A DNA stretch of 64,000 nt from Chengkuizengella marina (GTDB lineage: Bacteria > Bacillota > Bacilli > Paenibacillales > KCTC-33759): the NCBI RefSeq assembly GCF_009910845.1, contig NZ_SIJB01000016.1, positions 25,770-89,769 of the forward strand, written 5' to 3'. Position 1 is the stretch's first letter; the number at the start of each line of letters is the position of its first letter. The position numbers were made by a program, and so were the translations under genes. Positions 34,536-44,313 of the stretch are shown one piece after another. Below the pieces are notes generated by a model, which saw nothing but the letters and a program-made list of their open reading frames with translations, made no database searches and had not been told where the DNA came from.

Positions 34536-35381
34536 TTAAGCATATTTGGTTACTTTGCTTTTTCTATATTCTATTGGATCTATTGAAAAGTTGTTATAGT
34601 TATTGATTATGTATTTATTTGCTTTCCAAGTTTCTTTAGGAGATCCGATAGAAAATTCTGATGGATATAAACTAATCATTCTGAATTTCTTTAAGTAATT
34701 TAACGTTTTCTTTGTTAAAGTAAGTTTTATTCCACTTTGTTCTGAGATAGAATTTATTGACAGTTGAACTCCTTCAGGAAACTTATCATTCAAGTGTTTA
34801 AGGAATCCATATAGATAGAATTCTTCACATCCTAATTGACTATTACTGAAACATTCCAGGAACACTTCAAATGGTATTAGATGTGTATTTGAAATGTCGT
34901 AGAAAGTTCCATCATATTCACCTTCCTCACATTGTTCTCCAGCTCTAAAGAAACATTTTAATGGTTTTTTAACCTTCTGATTTTTAGCCATTGTTATCTT
35001 ATTTGCTTCTTTTAAAGTTTCAGAGTACATGATGAAATCAACAATCCCATCTTCTAAACTCCATTGTAACGGATAGTCTTTGATTGTATTGGTATACTTA
35101 AGTTGATCAAGAACTCCATTTTTCTTGATTAGGTAGTCTAGAGTTTTATTGGTGCTGCTGTAAGATAGTATTTGTTTGATTGTGGAAGGATCGTAGTGTT
35201 TATCTATGTATTTGCAGTAGCGATATAAGTAAGAGATTAGGTAATAGTAAGAGTATGAAAAAGCAATATGAGAAGAATTAGTTAAGTCGCTACTTAAATC
35301 ATTGAAAATTTCATTAGGCATGAAGACATTACTTTCTACTTTATCGTAAGAAAGCAAATCAATTAGTTCATTTTTGTTCAA
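34536..35381 (-). CDS. putative winged-helix regulatory/replication protein
   Basis: 281 residues after AAAGGAGGTG. Tyr-rich helical N-terminus (AFSYSYYYLISYLYRYCKYIDKHYDPSTIKQILSYS), central acidic part with CFFRAGEQCEEGEYDGTFYD, and a C-terminal wHTH-like SINSISEQSGIKLTLTKKTLNYLKKFRMISLYPSEFSIG. The gene has its own promoter with a palindrome in the spacer, suggesting autoregulation. Resembles DNA-binding proteins of Bacillus plasmids; I cannot name the family. Confidence 0.5.
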   Translation of the reverse strand: MNKNELIDLLSYDKVESNVFMPNEIFNDLSSDLTNSSHIAFSYSYYYLISYLYRYCKYIDKHYDPSTIKQILSYSSTNKTLDYLIKKNGVLDQLKYTNTIKDYPLQWSLEDGIVDFIMYSETLKEANKITMAKNQKVKKPLKCFFRAGEQCEEGEYDGTFYDISNTHLIPFEVFLECFSNSQLGCEEFYLYGFLKHLNDKFPEGVQLSINSISEQSGIKLTLTKKTLNYLKKFRMISLYPSEFSIGSPKETWKANKYIINNYNNFSIDPIEYRKSKVTKYA

Positions 35382-35473
35382 TGTAACACCTCCTTTCGAA
35401 ATTGATAAATAAATATGGGGTCACGTATAAAAGTGAATAAATAGTAAGAATATGACCATATATAGTTTATTTT

Positions 35474-35502
35474 ATTTTACACCTTATATAAGGTTGAGTC
35501 AA
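35474..35502 (-). promoter_or_regulatory. promoter with palindromic operator before the 34536-35381 gene
   Basis: Minus strand TTGACT (35497-35502), 17 bases, TAAAAT (35474-35479). The spacer holds the 14-bp perfect palindrome ACCTTATATAAGGT (35481-35494). Confidence 0.6.
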
Positions 35503-36205
35503 GAATAGAAATATCAGCGTAAAAACAGTTAAAAATGAGGTGTAAATAGGTGTAAATGAGGTAATTTAGTATGTAATTGAGTAGAAAATAGGAAGAAATA
35601 TAGCCAAATTTGGGGATTTAACGAGTCCCAAAACGATAGAATTTATATAAAAATGGAATTCATTTGCAAAAATATTGAGTAAAAATTAGAAATAAATGTT
35701 AAATAATTGACTGAGTTTTAGTTTGGAAATTTTAAAAATTTTTAGTGGGTGAGTGGAACAGTTAGGGGGATTTCATGGTATTAATTGTTAATTATAGATG
35801 TAAAACACCCCCCCCTAAATAGGGAGTTTTATGGTATATAATTATACTTATATCCTATTTAATGATCCCTGAAGAAATATTATTTATTTGTATAAGTTTA
35901 ATCGTAAATTTTAATTTCAATTGCAATATTTAAAATTTTAAATTGATTTTTTAGTTTAAAAAGGGAGTGATATGGTCATTTTCGTGCCACTATTGTAACA
36001 GCCAACTATTTAGTAAACTGTTATATTTTTTATTACAGTATATCCAGGTCATCAACTTTCCTTAAATATTATCAAAAATTAACTTTTTAAACTTTTTCAA
36101 TTTTTTATATCATATATGTATATTTTTTAACTTAATGACTCATAATTTTAACATATAGATTCCACAAAAAATCCCGTAAAACCTTGATATTATGCGATTA
36201 TTTAC
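35503..36205. other. AT-rich intergenic region
   Basis: No reading frame of note. Contains a C-run (CCCCCCCC near 35812) beside TAAATAGGG, and many A/T runs. It separates two divergently oriented regions and could be spacer or part of the control region of the structured RNA that follows. Confidence 0.4.
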
Positions 36206-36235
36206 TTGACTTTTTACTTATCCACATGGTATAAT
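36206..36235 (+). promoter_or_regulatory. sigma-A promoter of the structured RNA
   Basis: TTGACT (36206-36211), 18-base spacer, TATAAT (36230-36235). The start would fall near 36242. Confidence 0.75.
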
Positions 36236-36241
36236 TTAGGT

Positions 36242-36565
36242 AACAAATAAGTTAAATTTATTTTAATTTACACTTATAAAAACTGGTGAAGCAACCTAAC
36301 CATTATCAATGGTTGCACTCGGTTATATCGTGGGTAGTATCAAATGCTACCTTAGACACTTGGTTGTCAATGGTATAACGTGAGGATGGGTTAAATGCCC
36401 AACTTGGAAACGTTTAGCGAATGGCGTTAAATTATGTTAGCAATAGCATAACTAGCCTTTACTCTTTAAAACTGTCCACAAGAGGATAGACGCTATAATA
36501 ACGTTTCTGATTGTTTTAATCACTTGAACTCAATCGAGTTATTAAAACAGTTTAATTTTTTAACA
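36242..36565 (+). ncRNA. structured non-coding RNA candidate, about 320 bases
   Basis: Less AT-rich than its surroundings, no reading frame, and dense with local stems: CCATTatcAATGG, GGTAG/CTACC (around 36350), GACA/TGTC, GTTATA/TATAAC closing a multi-branch, TGGG/CCCA, AACG/CGTT, TTATG/CATAA and GTCC/GGAT. It ends in a strong hairpin (GTTTTAAT + GAACTC pairing GAGTT + ATTAAAAC) and a T-rich tract. Its own promoter lies just upstream. It could be a phage/plasmid ornate RNA or a long leader for the small genes after it. Family not identified. Confidence 0.65.
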
Positions 36566-36605
36566 ACAAATGAAAAATAAAATGATCAAAAGGTGGTTAT
36601 GGGAA

Positions 36606-36788
36606 ATGAATAAAATCATTGTAAGAGTTAAAAACATTCCAACGGAGGAGAAAGAAACTAAACCTAACATGTTACTAAATGAGTTAATTTTAAAAACTCA
36701 ACAAATCATTGAATTAAAACAAAATGTCGAACAGCTAGAAAAAGAAAACGAAGCATTAAAACAAACAGTTAAAATATTTGCACGATAA
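36606..36788 (+). CDS. small coiled-coil protein
   Basis: 60 residues from ATG 36606. NKIIVRVKNIPTEEKETKP then a heptad-rich coil (ELILKTQQIIELKQNVEQLEKENEALKQTVK). It starts 40 bases after the RNA terminator; likely a partner or oligomerisation peptide. No known family. Confidence 0.5.
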   Translation: MNKIIVRVKNIPTEEKETKPNMLLNELILKTQQIIELKQNVEQLEKENEALKQTVKIFAR

Positions 36789-36963
36789 AAAAGAAGTCCC
36801 AATTATGATAATCCATAAAAGGGACTAACTACAAACAGCTTGCATAAATTTATTATGCTTTAAAATATTGTAAATTATTACAATTCATTTTTTTCTTGTC
36901 AAGGAGGTGGTTACATTGAGCTTATAATCTTTTTCTTACAATCCACCATGAAAGAGTGATTAC

Positions 36964-37140
36964 ATGGAACTCATTCAAATCTTAGCACCAATAGCAGTTT
37001 TTCTATCCTCACTTATTGCCATCACCATGCACATACTTACATACAGACGCAATAAGCAAAAACAAAACACAATCATTTACAAATCAGAGGATAACAAAAG
37101 AAAAATCCTTATCAAAGTAATTGACAAGGATAAAAGTTAA
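36964..37140 (+). CDS. 58-residue single-pass membrane protein
   Basis: ATG 36964 with weak SD GAGTGA. One hydrophobic helix at residues 3-24 (LIQILAPIAVFLSSLIAITM) followed by a basic cytoplasmic tail (TYRRNKQKQN ... KRKILIKVIDKDK). Holin-like size but only one helix; function unknown. Confidence 0.5.
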   Translation: MELIQILAPIAVFLSSLIAITMHILTYRRNKQKQNTIIYKSEDNKRKILIKVIDKDKS

Positions 37141-37252
37141 TCAAATGTGTACAGAGATAGGGGAGTGTACGGCTTCCCTACTCTTAAATATATATTAGAT
37201 CATTATGAAATAAATTACAAATATAAATTTTAAATTGAAAGGAGCATTTTAA

Positions 37253-37426
37253 ATGATGAATAACAAATCATTCTTTCTTATGCTGCTTGCTGGTTTAGCC
37301 TCATATTTTTTAGTGTATTTCATGTTCCCAGGTATCACATGGTTAAAATTTATTGGCTATATAGCTTCCACTATAACAGTTTGTTTAAGTATATACAGAT
37401 TAAAATATAACGGCAAAGAGTTTTGA
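37253..37426 (+). CDS. 57-residue two-helix membrane protein
   Basis: ATG 37253 after GAAAGGAGC. Two hydrophobic segments (6-24, 30-48) connected by a short FPGITWLKF loop, basic C-terminus. Small membrane proteins of this kind occur in phage lysis or lysogenic conversion; nothing more specific can be said. Confidence 0.5.
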   Translation: MMNNKSFFLMLLAGLASYFLVYFMFPGITWLKFIGYIASTITVCLSIYRLKYNGKEF

Positions 37427-37444
37427 TGATAACAAAATCAATCG

Positions 37445-37462
37445 ATAAAATGGAGGTTTTAT
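37445..37462 (+). promoter_or_regulatory. palindromic element A4 containing an SD
   Basis: ATAAAA TGGAGG TTTTAT followed by TGGATGA. The N6 is the SD for ATG 37466, so a protein bound here, or an RNA stem, would also block translation. Confidence 0.6.
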
Positions 37463-37465
37463 TGG

Positions 37466-37777
37466 ATGAATAAAATTAATGAAATGGTTAAAAACGGTGA
37501 ATTAACAGCACTTGAAGGAAAAGTCATGGAATGGTTGTTTATAGATGGATGGACAGAGGGAGAATATAGTTTTTCTAGTGTTTGGGTGTCAGACGTAGCT
37601 AATGGAATAAATGAAACAACAAAAGTAACTAGAGGTATTGTTAGCAGTCTAATTCAAAAGAAATATCTTTATATGCATGAAGTAAATGAAGGAGAAACAC
37701 CATTTGTTCAAGCCACAGATAAAGGCTATGAATTAGATGATTTCTTTGAAACTAAGTGGAAGCCACAAATGGAATAA
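37466..37777 (+). CDS. small winged-helix-like protein
   Basis: 103 residues. LTALEGKVMEWLFIDGWTEGEYSFSSVWVSDVANGINETTKVTRGIVSSLIQKKYLYMHEVNE has helix-turn-helix plus wing character, then QATDKGYELDDFF, reminiscent of MarR-like or plasmid regulators. Start is fixed by the SD within element A4. A regulatory role is likely. Confidence 0.55.
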   Translation: MNKINEMVKNGELTALEGKVMEWLFIDGWTEGEYSFSSVWVSDVANGINETTKVTRGIVSSLIQKKYLYMHEVNEGETPFVQATDKGYELDDFFETKWKPQME

Positions 37778-37799
37778 AACAATTAAATTCTTTTACTCA

Positions 37800-37817
37800 T
37801 TAAAAGGTTAATTTTAT
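37800..37817 (+). promoter_or_regulatory. palindromic element A5
   Basis: TTAAAA GGTTAA TTTTAT followed by CAAAT; one mismatch in the left arm. It lies 23 bases before the next gene start. Confidence 0.45.
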
Positions 37818-37840
37818 CAAATAATTAGGAGGTTTTATAA

Positions 37841-38038
37841 ATGGAAGTAATCGAACGGCGATATATTCAAGATCTGTATAAAACGGAAATTTATAAAAGC
37901 GATTTATATTATATCTACCTCACAGATTTAAAAACCAATATTAAACTCGAAATAGGTAGATATTATATTTGTGATTTTGATGAAGCATTTGAACAGTTTT
38001 TAACACTAAAAATAGTAAAAGATGAAGAATCTTTATAG
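37841..38038 (+). CDS. 65-residue hypothetical protein
   Basis: SD AGGAGG and ATG 37841. Alternating Tyr/Asp/Lys pattern (YKTEIYKSDLYYIYLTDLKTNIKLEIGRYYICDFDEAFEQFL) suggests a small beta-sheet protein ending in a helix. It looks related in style to the following gene. Function unknown. Confidence 0.5.
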   Translation: MEVIERRYIQDLYKTEIYKSDLYYIYLTDLKTNIKLEIGRYYICDFDEAFEQFLTLKIVKDEESL

Positions 38039-38059
38039 TCTTTATAAATGAATCATTAA

Positions 38060-38077
38060 ATAAAATGTTAATTTTAT
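38060..38077 (+). promoter_or_regulatory. palindromic element A6
   Basis: ATAAAA TGTTAA TTTTAT followed by CGGGAGG, which doubles as the SD of the gene at 38092. Confidence 0.6.
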
Positions 38078-38091
38078 CGGGAGGCAAAACG

Positions 38092-38400
38092 ATGTACCAA
38101 AATGTGAAATTAATAAAAAAATTAAAACGTGAAGACGGCAAGGAATTAAATTTAATTAAATTATCAAAAGGGTTAACTGTAACAATAGATAACTATTCTA
38201 TCGCACCTATGACTATCCAAAGTTTAAATTTAATTAATGTATCAAATATAAAAGATGCATGCAACTGGAAACAATTTTATTCCAATCCTGTAAAAGAGTT
38301 TGATTTGATAGAAGAAGGTTTGGAGTATTTAAAGTTTAGTTCTCCAAATGATGATTATGAATCTGTTAAAGAATGGGCATTAATCAATGAATATATTTAA
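38092..38400 (+). CDS. 102-residue hypothetical protein
   Basis: ATG 38092 behind GGGAGG. Beta-rich start (YQNVKLIKKLKREDGKELNLIKLSKGLTVTIDNYSIAPM), then helical. No motif recognised. Belongs to the set of singly spaced genes headed by element A copies. Confidence 0.5.
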   Translation: MYQNVKLIKKLKREDGKELNLIKLSKGLTVTIDNYSIAPMTIQSLNLINVSNIKDACNWKQFYSNPVKEFDLIEEGLEYLKFSSPNDDYESVKEWALINEYI

Positions 38401-38479
38401 TGTCATTTGAAGTAAAAAAACAGTTATAAATGGAGTATTGAAATTACTGATTATGAAATAAAAACAGGAGGTGTTAAAA

Positions 38480-41038
38480 ATGTCTGATTGTGTTCAAGTA
38501 GCTAAACAGATTCGTAAGGAATTAAAGGAAGTATTTCCATATACAAAATTCTCAGTACGTTCTAGCAAATATTCGATGGGTTCAAGTATAACTATTTCAT
38601 GGAATAACATGCCACTTAATAAAGAAGTAAAAGAAGTAACAGATAAATATGCAGAGATAAGTTATTGTGAAGCTTCAGGCGAAATATTAAGCGGTGGCAA
38701 TATGTATGTTTCAACTAGTTACAACATAACAAATGAATTCCGTGAAGAATGTGAAAAAGAAATAACAGAAGAATATGATCAAAATGACTATCATGATAGA
38801 TTAAAATACAATGATGAACTAGAAGAAATTATAAGCAATAAATACCATGAGTTTTTAGAGGATCAAACAGGAAAAGTATTAGAATATGAGACTATAGAAA
38901 TAGATTTATCTATGGAACAGTTCCAAATAGATAAAACATTTATAAAATCGAATGATAACACTTTATATAAGTTAATAGCAATTGAAGAATGTAAAGGTAG
39001 TTTACAAGGTTTAAAAGTTTTTACATTCATGAAACTAGGGAAAAAGCTTCAAGAGTTATCTAAAGCAATCAATCTGTATAGTGATAACTTAGAGCAACAT
39101 TTAAATAATAAATCCTTTACTATTGTTGAAGTTAAAACAAATGAAGATAATGAAAACCCAAATAACAGCATACAAACAAGCACCCATAACAACAGTAATT
39201 TAACAGCAGAGTACAAATATAACGAGGATAAAAATGGCATAGAGTTACATTTTACAGATAAACCAGATGAAGAAACAAGAAACTTGTTAAAAACCAATGG
39301 TTTCAGATGGTCAAAACGTGGTTTTTGGTATACAAGGCACACAGATAAAAAAGAAAGTTTTGCAAAAAGTTTAATTGATCAATTGCAGTCTATTGAAGAA
39401 AATGAACACACTGAACCAATAACAGCAGAATCATTTGCAGACCACATCCAAGATTATTCTATGATGATCATAACAGAGCTAGGCGCAGATCACTTTAATG
39501 ATTTAACAGATAGTCAATATAAAGATTATAAATATAAATTAAAAAGTATTATTGATGAAAAAGAATTAACTGTAAATGACGATGTTATTAATTATCTAAC
39601 AAGTGAAGGCATGAATAACCTAGTAAATGTTTTAAAAGACATTAACAGCGCTGAACCTGCAGCACCACAACCACAAGAAGAGCAAACTATTTATAACAGT
39701 GAACCAACCACCACACCAGAAGAACAACCAAAAATAGAATATACAAGCGATAACAAAATCAAAGTAAAATCAATTGAATTTATATGGTCTGAATCAATAA
39801 ACATTCAAGAAAATACAATAGTCTCAACCTTTACAGAAGCAAATAACATAATTAAATCAGCAGCCAAGAACGCACCAGATAACGGAGCATATGACAAAAC
39901 AAAGTTCGAAATAACTTGGACAGATAATGAAACATATGTCGGCCGTGTAGACATAGAAAAACATTATTCTTTAAAAGATGAACCTTTAACAGATCATATA
40001 TTAGAACATTGCAACTTTTACGTTGGATTATACAGGTCTTCACATTTAACAGAGCAAGAGTATAACGCCATAGTGGCAGGCGAAGCAAAGAAAGAAGAAT
40101 TTATCGACTTTATGAATACATACCAATTACATAATGAAAATCAAAATAACAGTGATAACATTCAACCAGATAACATTATTGACTTTAAACAAGTTGATGA
40201 TGAATCAAATATTGATAATATTTTCAATAAATTTGATGATATTGAGATTCAAAACAATTCACGTATTAGTTCAGAAGATCAAACCTTTTGTGAAACTCAA
40301 GAAACAATATACAGAGAAACAATACAATTTTTAGAAACAACATTGCAGCAATACATAGAAATACATGAAAAATATGGGGAAAGAAGCTATTCAAGCGATA
40401 GAGATCCAAGTGGATATATTAGCAATTATGATGACATACGAAAAATTGAAAACAGGATAAAAGAAATCAAAAATGACTTTATCAGTCGTATATGTTCTTA
40501 TTTCTCTGAAAACTATAATGTAACAATTGAGAAAGGCGAATTATACGAAAAATATACAACAGAAGTAACATATAACAATATCATTGATGAAATATTTGAA
40601 CAGCTTGACGGATTTTCTTTTGAAGAAAAAGCAGTAAATGAGCTTAAAGAAAATATGAGAAGTCAAATATATAGATATGAAAAAGTTAAAGTAAATAAAA
40701 ATAAATTAACTATAACAGATTATATATACTGGGATAGTTGGGCAACTTGGGATGGAACAAAACTGTCCTGGAGCGATCAAAAAGTAAATACATTATTTAA
40801 AGCCTTATCACATTTTGAAAATAATGAAACTGAGATGATGTACATGTTTAATGTCATACATAAACAACTAAGCGAAGGATCCAAACAGCATGATATTTTA
40901 TCTAAATATACTATCAACTATAACAAGATTAAATCATTCAAAACATATAAAAATGGTCGCGTAGATATTGAATTCTACAATAACAGTCAAGCACAACAAT
41001 TTTGTAATGAATACTTAAATTATCCAAATGCAGCATAA
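38480..41038 (+). CDS. polyvalent protein with LPD29-like domain
   Basis: 852 residues from ATG 38480 (SD AGGAGGTG). Residues ~10-60 (FSVRSSKYSMGSSITISWNNMP) match the LPD29 type of polyvalent-protein domain; at ~270 TNGFRWSKRGFWYTRHT recurs in plasmid and phage polyvalent proteins. Long acidic Asn/Gln-rich linkers lie at ~210-250 and ~390-560. The C-terminal third is helical. Polyvalent proteins are injected or early-expressed factors that protect or prime incoming DNA. Twenty bases separate it from the methyltransferase-helicase, so the two probably work together. Confidence 0.65.
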   Translation: MSDCVQVAKQIRKELKEVFPYTKFSVRSSKYSMGSSITISWNNMPLNKEVKEVTDKYAEISYCEASGEILSGGNMYVSTSYNITNEFREECEKEITEEYDQNDYHDRLKYNDELEEIISNKYHEFLEDQTGKVLEYETIEIDLSMEQFQIDKTFIKSNDNTLYKLIAIEECKGSLQGLKVFTFMKLGKKLQELSKAINLYSDNLEQHLNNKSFTIVEVKTNEDNENPNNSIQTSTHNNSNLTAEYKYNEDKNGIELHFTDKPDEETRNLLKTNGFRWSKRGFWYTRHTDKKESFAKSLIDQLQSIEENEHTEPITAESFADHIQDYSMMIITELGADHFNDLTDSQYKDYKYKLKSIIDEKELTVNDDVINYLTSEGMNNLVNVLKDINSAEPAAPQPQEEQTIYNSEPTTTPEEQPKIEYTSDNKIKVKSIEFIWSESINIQENTIVSTFTEANNIIKSAAKNAPDNGAYDKTKFEITWTDNETYVGRVDIEKHYSLKDEPLTDHILEHCNFYVGLYRSSHLTEQEYNAIVAGEAKKEEFIDFMNTYQLHNENQNNSDNIQPDNIIDFKQVDDESNIDNIFNKFDDIEIQNNSRISSEDQTFCETQETIYRETIQFLETTLQQYIEIHEKYGERSYSSDRDPSGYISNYDDIRKIENRIKEIKNDFISRICSYFSENYNVTIEKGELYEKYTTEVTYNNIIDEIFEQLDGFSFEEKAVNELKENMRSQIYRYEKVKVNKNKLTITDYIYWDSWATWDGTKLSWSDQKVNTLFKALSHFENNETEMMYMFNVIHKQLSEGSKQHDILSKYTINYNKIKSFKTYKNGRVDIEFYNNSQAQQFCNEYLNYPNAA

Positions 41039-41058
41039 CAAAAGAAAGGAGTGTAAAA

Positions 41059-44000
41059 ATGTATTCTATTAAAAACATAGAAATTCCACAAAACAAACGC
41101 AAAGAAATAAACGAGAAAATACTATATCTAATTGATAACAAAATAGATTCCACTATAACAAAAACGGATATGTTTAACTGTTACACAGGTCTAGGAGCTT
41201 TACATGGCCTAGACTATAACAGTTATGACAACTATCATTCATTCAAGCAGGATAAACAAAAAGAAGAGTTAGGACAATTTTACACTCCTTTTAAATTATC
41301 AAAGTTTATAACAGAAATGATTCAACCTTCAGAATATGACATGATTGCAGATTTAACAGGCGGTCACGGATCTTTAATCAACTTTTTACCTAATCAACAA
41401 AATGTATATGTTAATGAATATGAAATTAAATCATATAAAGTTTTAAAACACCTATTTTCAGATACACACTATTCTAATGAGGATATTAGGAACTACAAAC
41501 CTGATGTTATGTTTGACACTATCTTAGGTAATCCACCATATAACATTAAGTTTGAAATGAAACACGAAACAATAATGAGTCAACTCTATTACATGATTAA
41601 ATCATACGAACTTCTAAAGCCTGCAGGATTGCTTGTTTTAATTGTTCCAGACTCTTTTCTATCTGATGACTTTACAGATTCGGGCATGATTGACCAGGTA
41701 AATGAAAGATTTAATCATATTAAAACGTTCGAACTTCCAAATAACACATTTAAAAATGTCGGAGTTGATAACTTTAGCACTAAAATTATGATCTTTCAAA
41801 AGAAAAGTCAGCATATAACAGATGTGCCATATAGTCCAATGACAGACAACAATATTATACTAACTCACTTTACAAAAGATATAGCAGATCAATTACATAA
41901 CAAGATTGTTAAACCAGTCTTACAACTTAAAAATGAAGTTAAAAATAAATTAATCTTAGAACAGAATCATTATACAGATGAAGAGAAAATATTTAATGAT
42001 CAAGTTAAAAAACTATTATTCGATATAAGACAAAGCAAAAACACAAGGCAGTATTATGTTAAGTCTGAAAACTATGTCATGAAATATAAAACGCAAAAAC
42101 AACCTGAAGGTATGGAGTGGGAAGAGTGGTATAAGAAGCGAATAACAAAAAATAAAGTTATCTCATATCTTAAACGAATCTTAAAGAATCAGCACAAGAA
42201 AGAAGAACACAAAACTAGATTAGTTAAAACAAATTACGGTTTGAAGTATAAGGCATACAGTAGAAAAGAAAAGTATCTCTTAAACAAGATAAAAGGTAAA
42301 AAAGAAATATCTTTTAATGACATGATTATAGATAATAATTACCCTTTTCAAGATAACAGATACAGGAAATTATTTAACCAGAAGAGAAAACAATACGAGC
42401 AGCAAAGTGAAGCTTTAAACGAATTAGAACATAACAGCAAGGTTATGAAGTGGTTGAATGATTTAACTATATATGACCGAGATAATGACGAATCAATCAA
42501 ATTAAATGAGATTCAAAAACAAGATACGGCCAACATTCTAAATAAAAATTATGGATATCTTCAATGGGGAACTGGATCAGGAAAGAGTATTAGTGCTATA
42601 GCTCAAATGTTATATAGAAAGCAACATAATAACATTAAAAATATATATCTAGTGGCTCCAGCAATAGCAATCAATAATAACTGGGACGAGATCCTAAAAA
42701 GTTATAACATTGATTTTATTAGGATTAAGAAACTAAAAGATATAAATAACATTAAGCATGGTCAAATTGTCATTATGACTTTTGGAATGCTCACAAAATA
42801 TCAACACTTTATTAAAAAATCTATTAAACAACAATCACAAAAAGTTATGATGGTACTCGATGAGGCTGACGGTATATGTAATCCATCCTCTAAACGTACA
42901 AAAGCAACTTTAAACTGCTTTAGAAGAGTTAAATATAAATTGTTAATGAGCGCCACTAGTACAAGAAATAACATTCCTGAATCCTTCACATCATTTGAAC
43001 TACTCTATAACAATTCAATTAATATGTTGTGTGAAGCTCAAGAAATATTTGTAGAGAATAAAAGAACTAAAGAAATTGACATTAAACATAATGAAAAACA
43101 TTATATGAAACCTTTTCCTACATACAAAAAAGGTCATACACTCTTTAAAAGATGTTTTGCGCCTGAAAAGGCAACAGTATTCGGAGTAGGAAAACAAACA
43201 CAAGATATCTACAACAGCAACCATTTAAAGACTCTGATAGATAAAACAATGATAACAAGAACATTTGAGGAGGTCAGTGGAAAACAATTATATAACATCA
43301 TTCAGAATACGTGTACTTTCAATACAAATGAAAATGCCTTGTATAAAGTCATTATTGAGGAATTTTATAAACTAGCTCACATGTTTAAGTCAACAGGTAA
43401 CAGTCGAAAAGATTCACTGTTAAAAATCATAAATCAGCTTAATAGCTTGTTAAAGGCATGTGTAATACCTAATACCTTTAAGGAATATCATTCACTTGAA
43501 AAGCCTTCTAAGGCTGTAAAAACGACCAACATGCTTAACATCTGGAACAATGAAATAGTTGTCATCGGATGCACTCATATTAAAACAGTTAATACATATT
43601 GGAATCATATAAGAAACAGTTTTCCAGATCGAGAGTTATTTATCATAACAGGTGAGAGTACTACTTTAAACAAACGAAAAGAAATAATAAAACATTTAAA
43701 GAAATCTAAAAATGGAATCCTAATATGCACCCAACAATCACTATCAAGCAGCATGAATATAGATTTTGTAAATAAGGTTTTAATAGTAGAACTGATGTAT
43801 AATTTTGCTGCACACCATCAATTCTTTGCTAGGTTTGTAAGATATACTTCAACAAAACAAAAAGAAATACATTTTTTAACTCAGCGTAACAGTATTGAAT
43901 CAAATTTACTACAGCTTATTATGTCAAAAGAAAAATTAAATTCATTTATGAAAAATGACTACATTGATGATGATGAAATACATGATCGTTTTGGGATTGA

Positions 44001-44088
44001 CTTCGATATTCTTGATATGTTGATGTCCAGAGAAGTTGACAGTGAGGGAAAAAGTTATATTAGATGGGGATCGCAACAAGTAGTTTAA
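41059..44088 (+). CDS. N6-adenine DNA methyltransferase-SF2 helicase fusion
   Basis: 1009 residues. N-terminal methyltransferase: GQFYTPFKLSKFITE, motif I ADLTGGHGSL (~96), catalytic NPPYN at ~157 (ILGNPPYNIKF), the gamma-class signature. Middle: ~100 residues of basic helical linker. C-terminal SF2/SNF2-like helicase: WGTGSGKSISA Walker A (~503), VLDEADGIC motif II (~601), LLMSATSTR motif III (~631), and a late ICTQQSLSSSMN segment (motif V-like). No restriction nuclease motif is evident. Such fusions occur on conjugative and phage elements as anti-restriction or stand-alone modification factors. Confidence 0.85.
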   Translation: MYSIKNIEIPQNKRKEINEKILYLIDNKIDSTITKTDMFNCYTGLGALHGLDYNSYDNYHSFKQDKQKEELGQFYTPFKLSKFITEMIQPSEYDMIADLTGGHGSLINFLPNQQNVYVNEYEIKSYKVLKHLFSDTHYSNEDIRNYKPDVMFDTILGNPPYNIKFEMKHETIMSQLYYMIKSYELLKPAGLLVLIVPDSFLSDDFTDSGMIDQVNERFNHIKTFELPNNTFKNVGVDNFSTKIMIFQKKSQHITDVPYSPMTDNNIILTHFTKDIADQLHNKIVKPVLQLKNEVKNKLILEQNHYTDEEKIFNDQVKKLLFDIRQSKNTRQYYVKSENYVMKYKTQKQPEGMEWEEWYKKRITKNKVISYLKRILKNQHKKEEHKTRLVKTNYGLKYKAYSRKEKYLLNKIKGKKEISFNDMIIDNNYPFQDNRYRKLFNQKRKQYEQQSEALNELEHNSKVMKWLNDLTIYDRDNDESIKLNEIQKQDTANILNKNYGYLQWGTGSGKSISAIAQMLYRKQHNNIKNIYLVAPAIAINNNWDEILKSYNIDFIRIKKLKDINNIKHGQIVIMTFGMLTKYQHFIKKSIKQQSQKVMMVLDEADGICNPSSKRTKATLNCFRRVKYKLLMSATSTRNNIPESFTSFELLYNNSINMLCEAQEIFVENKRTKEIDIKHNEKHYMKPFPTYKKGHTLFKRCFAPEKATVFGVGKQTQDIYNSNHLKTLIDKTMITRTFEEVSGKQLYNIIQNTCTFNTNENALYKVIIEEFYKLAHMFKSTGNSRKDSLLKIINQLNSLLKACVIPNTFKEYHSLEKPSKAVKTTNMLNIWNNEIVVIGCTHIKTVNTYWNHIRNSFPDRELFIITGESTTLNKRKEIIKHLKKSKNGILICTQQSLSSSMNIDFVNKVLIVELMYNFAAHHQFFARFVRYTSTKQKEIHFLTQRNSIESNLLQLIMSKEKLNSFMKNDYIDDDEIHDRFGIDFDILDMLMSREVDSEGKSYIRWGSQQVV

Positions 44089-44127
44089 AAAAAGGGTGCT
44101 TCAAGAGATAACAAGTTTATCAAAGGC

Positions 44128-44151
44128 AGCGAATAATTTCGTCGTTTTTTT
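44128..44151 (+). terminator. terminator after the methyltransferase-helicase
   Basis: Short CGAA-TAAT-TTCG stem extended by G-T pairs, followed by seven T. Confidence 0.55.
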
Positions 44152-44161
44152 GCTTTATATA

Positions 44162-44189
44162 TTGCACATAAAGCATATACAGGTATAAT
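44162..44189 (+). promoter_or_regulatory. promoter of the peptide-receptor regulator
   Basis: TTGCAC (44162-44167), 16-base spacer, TATAAT (44184-44189). About 120 bases of leader follow before the ATG at 44314. Confidence 0.6.
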
Positions 44190-44313
44190 TAGAATAAGAA
44201 ATCATTAACAATTTTAGATTATTATTGAAAAATATTAGATGAATTAATAGATAGTCTTTGAACCAAAGTACCTAGCCATGTAATATATCTATGTAGAAAG
44301 GATGTAAAAAGTA

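Noticed and set aside
36242..36565. Group I intron or riboswitch of a known class
   Set aside because: No conserved P7/P3 core, splice context or recognisable aptamer consensus was visible; left as unclassified RNA.
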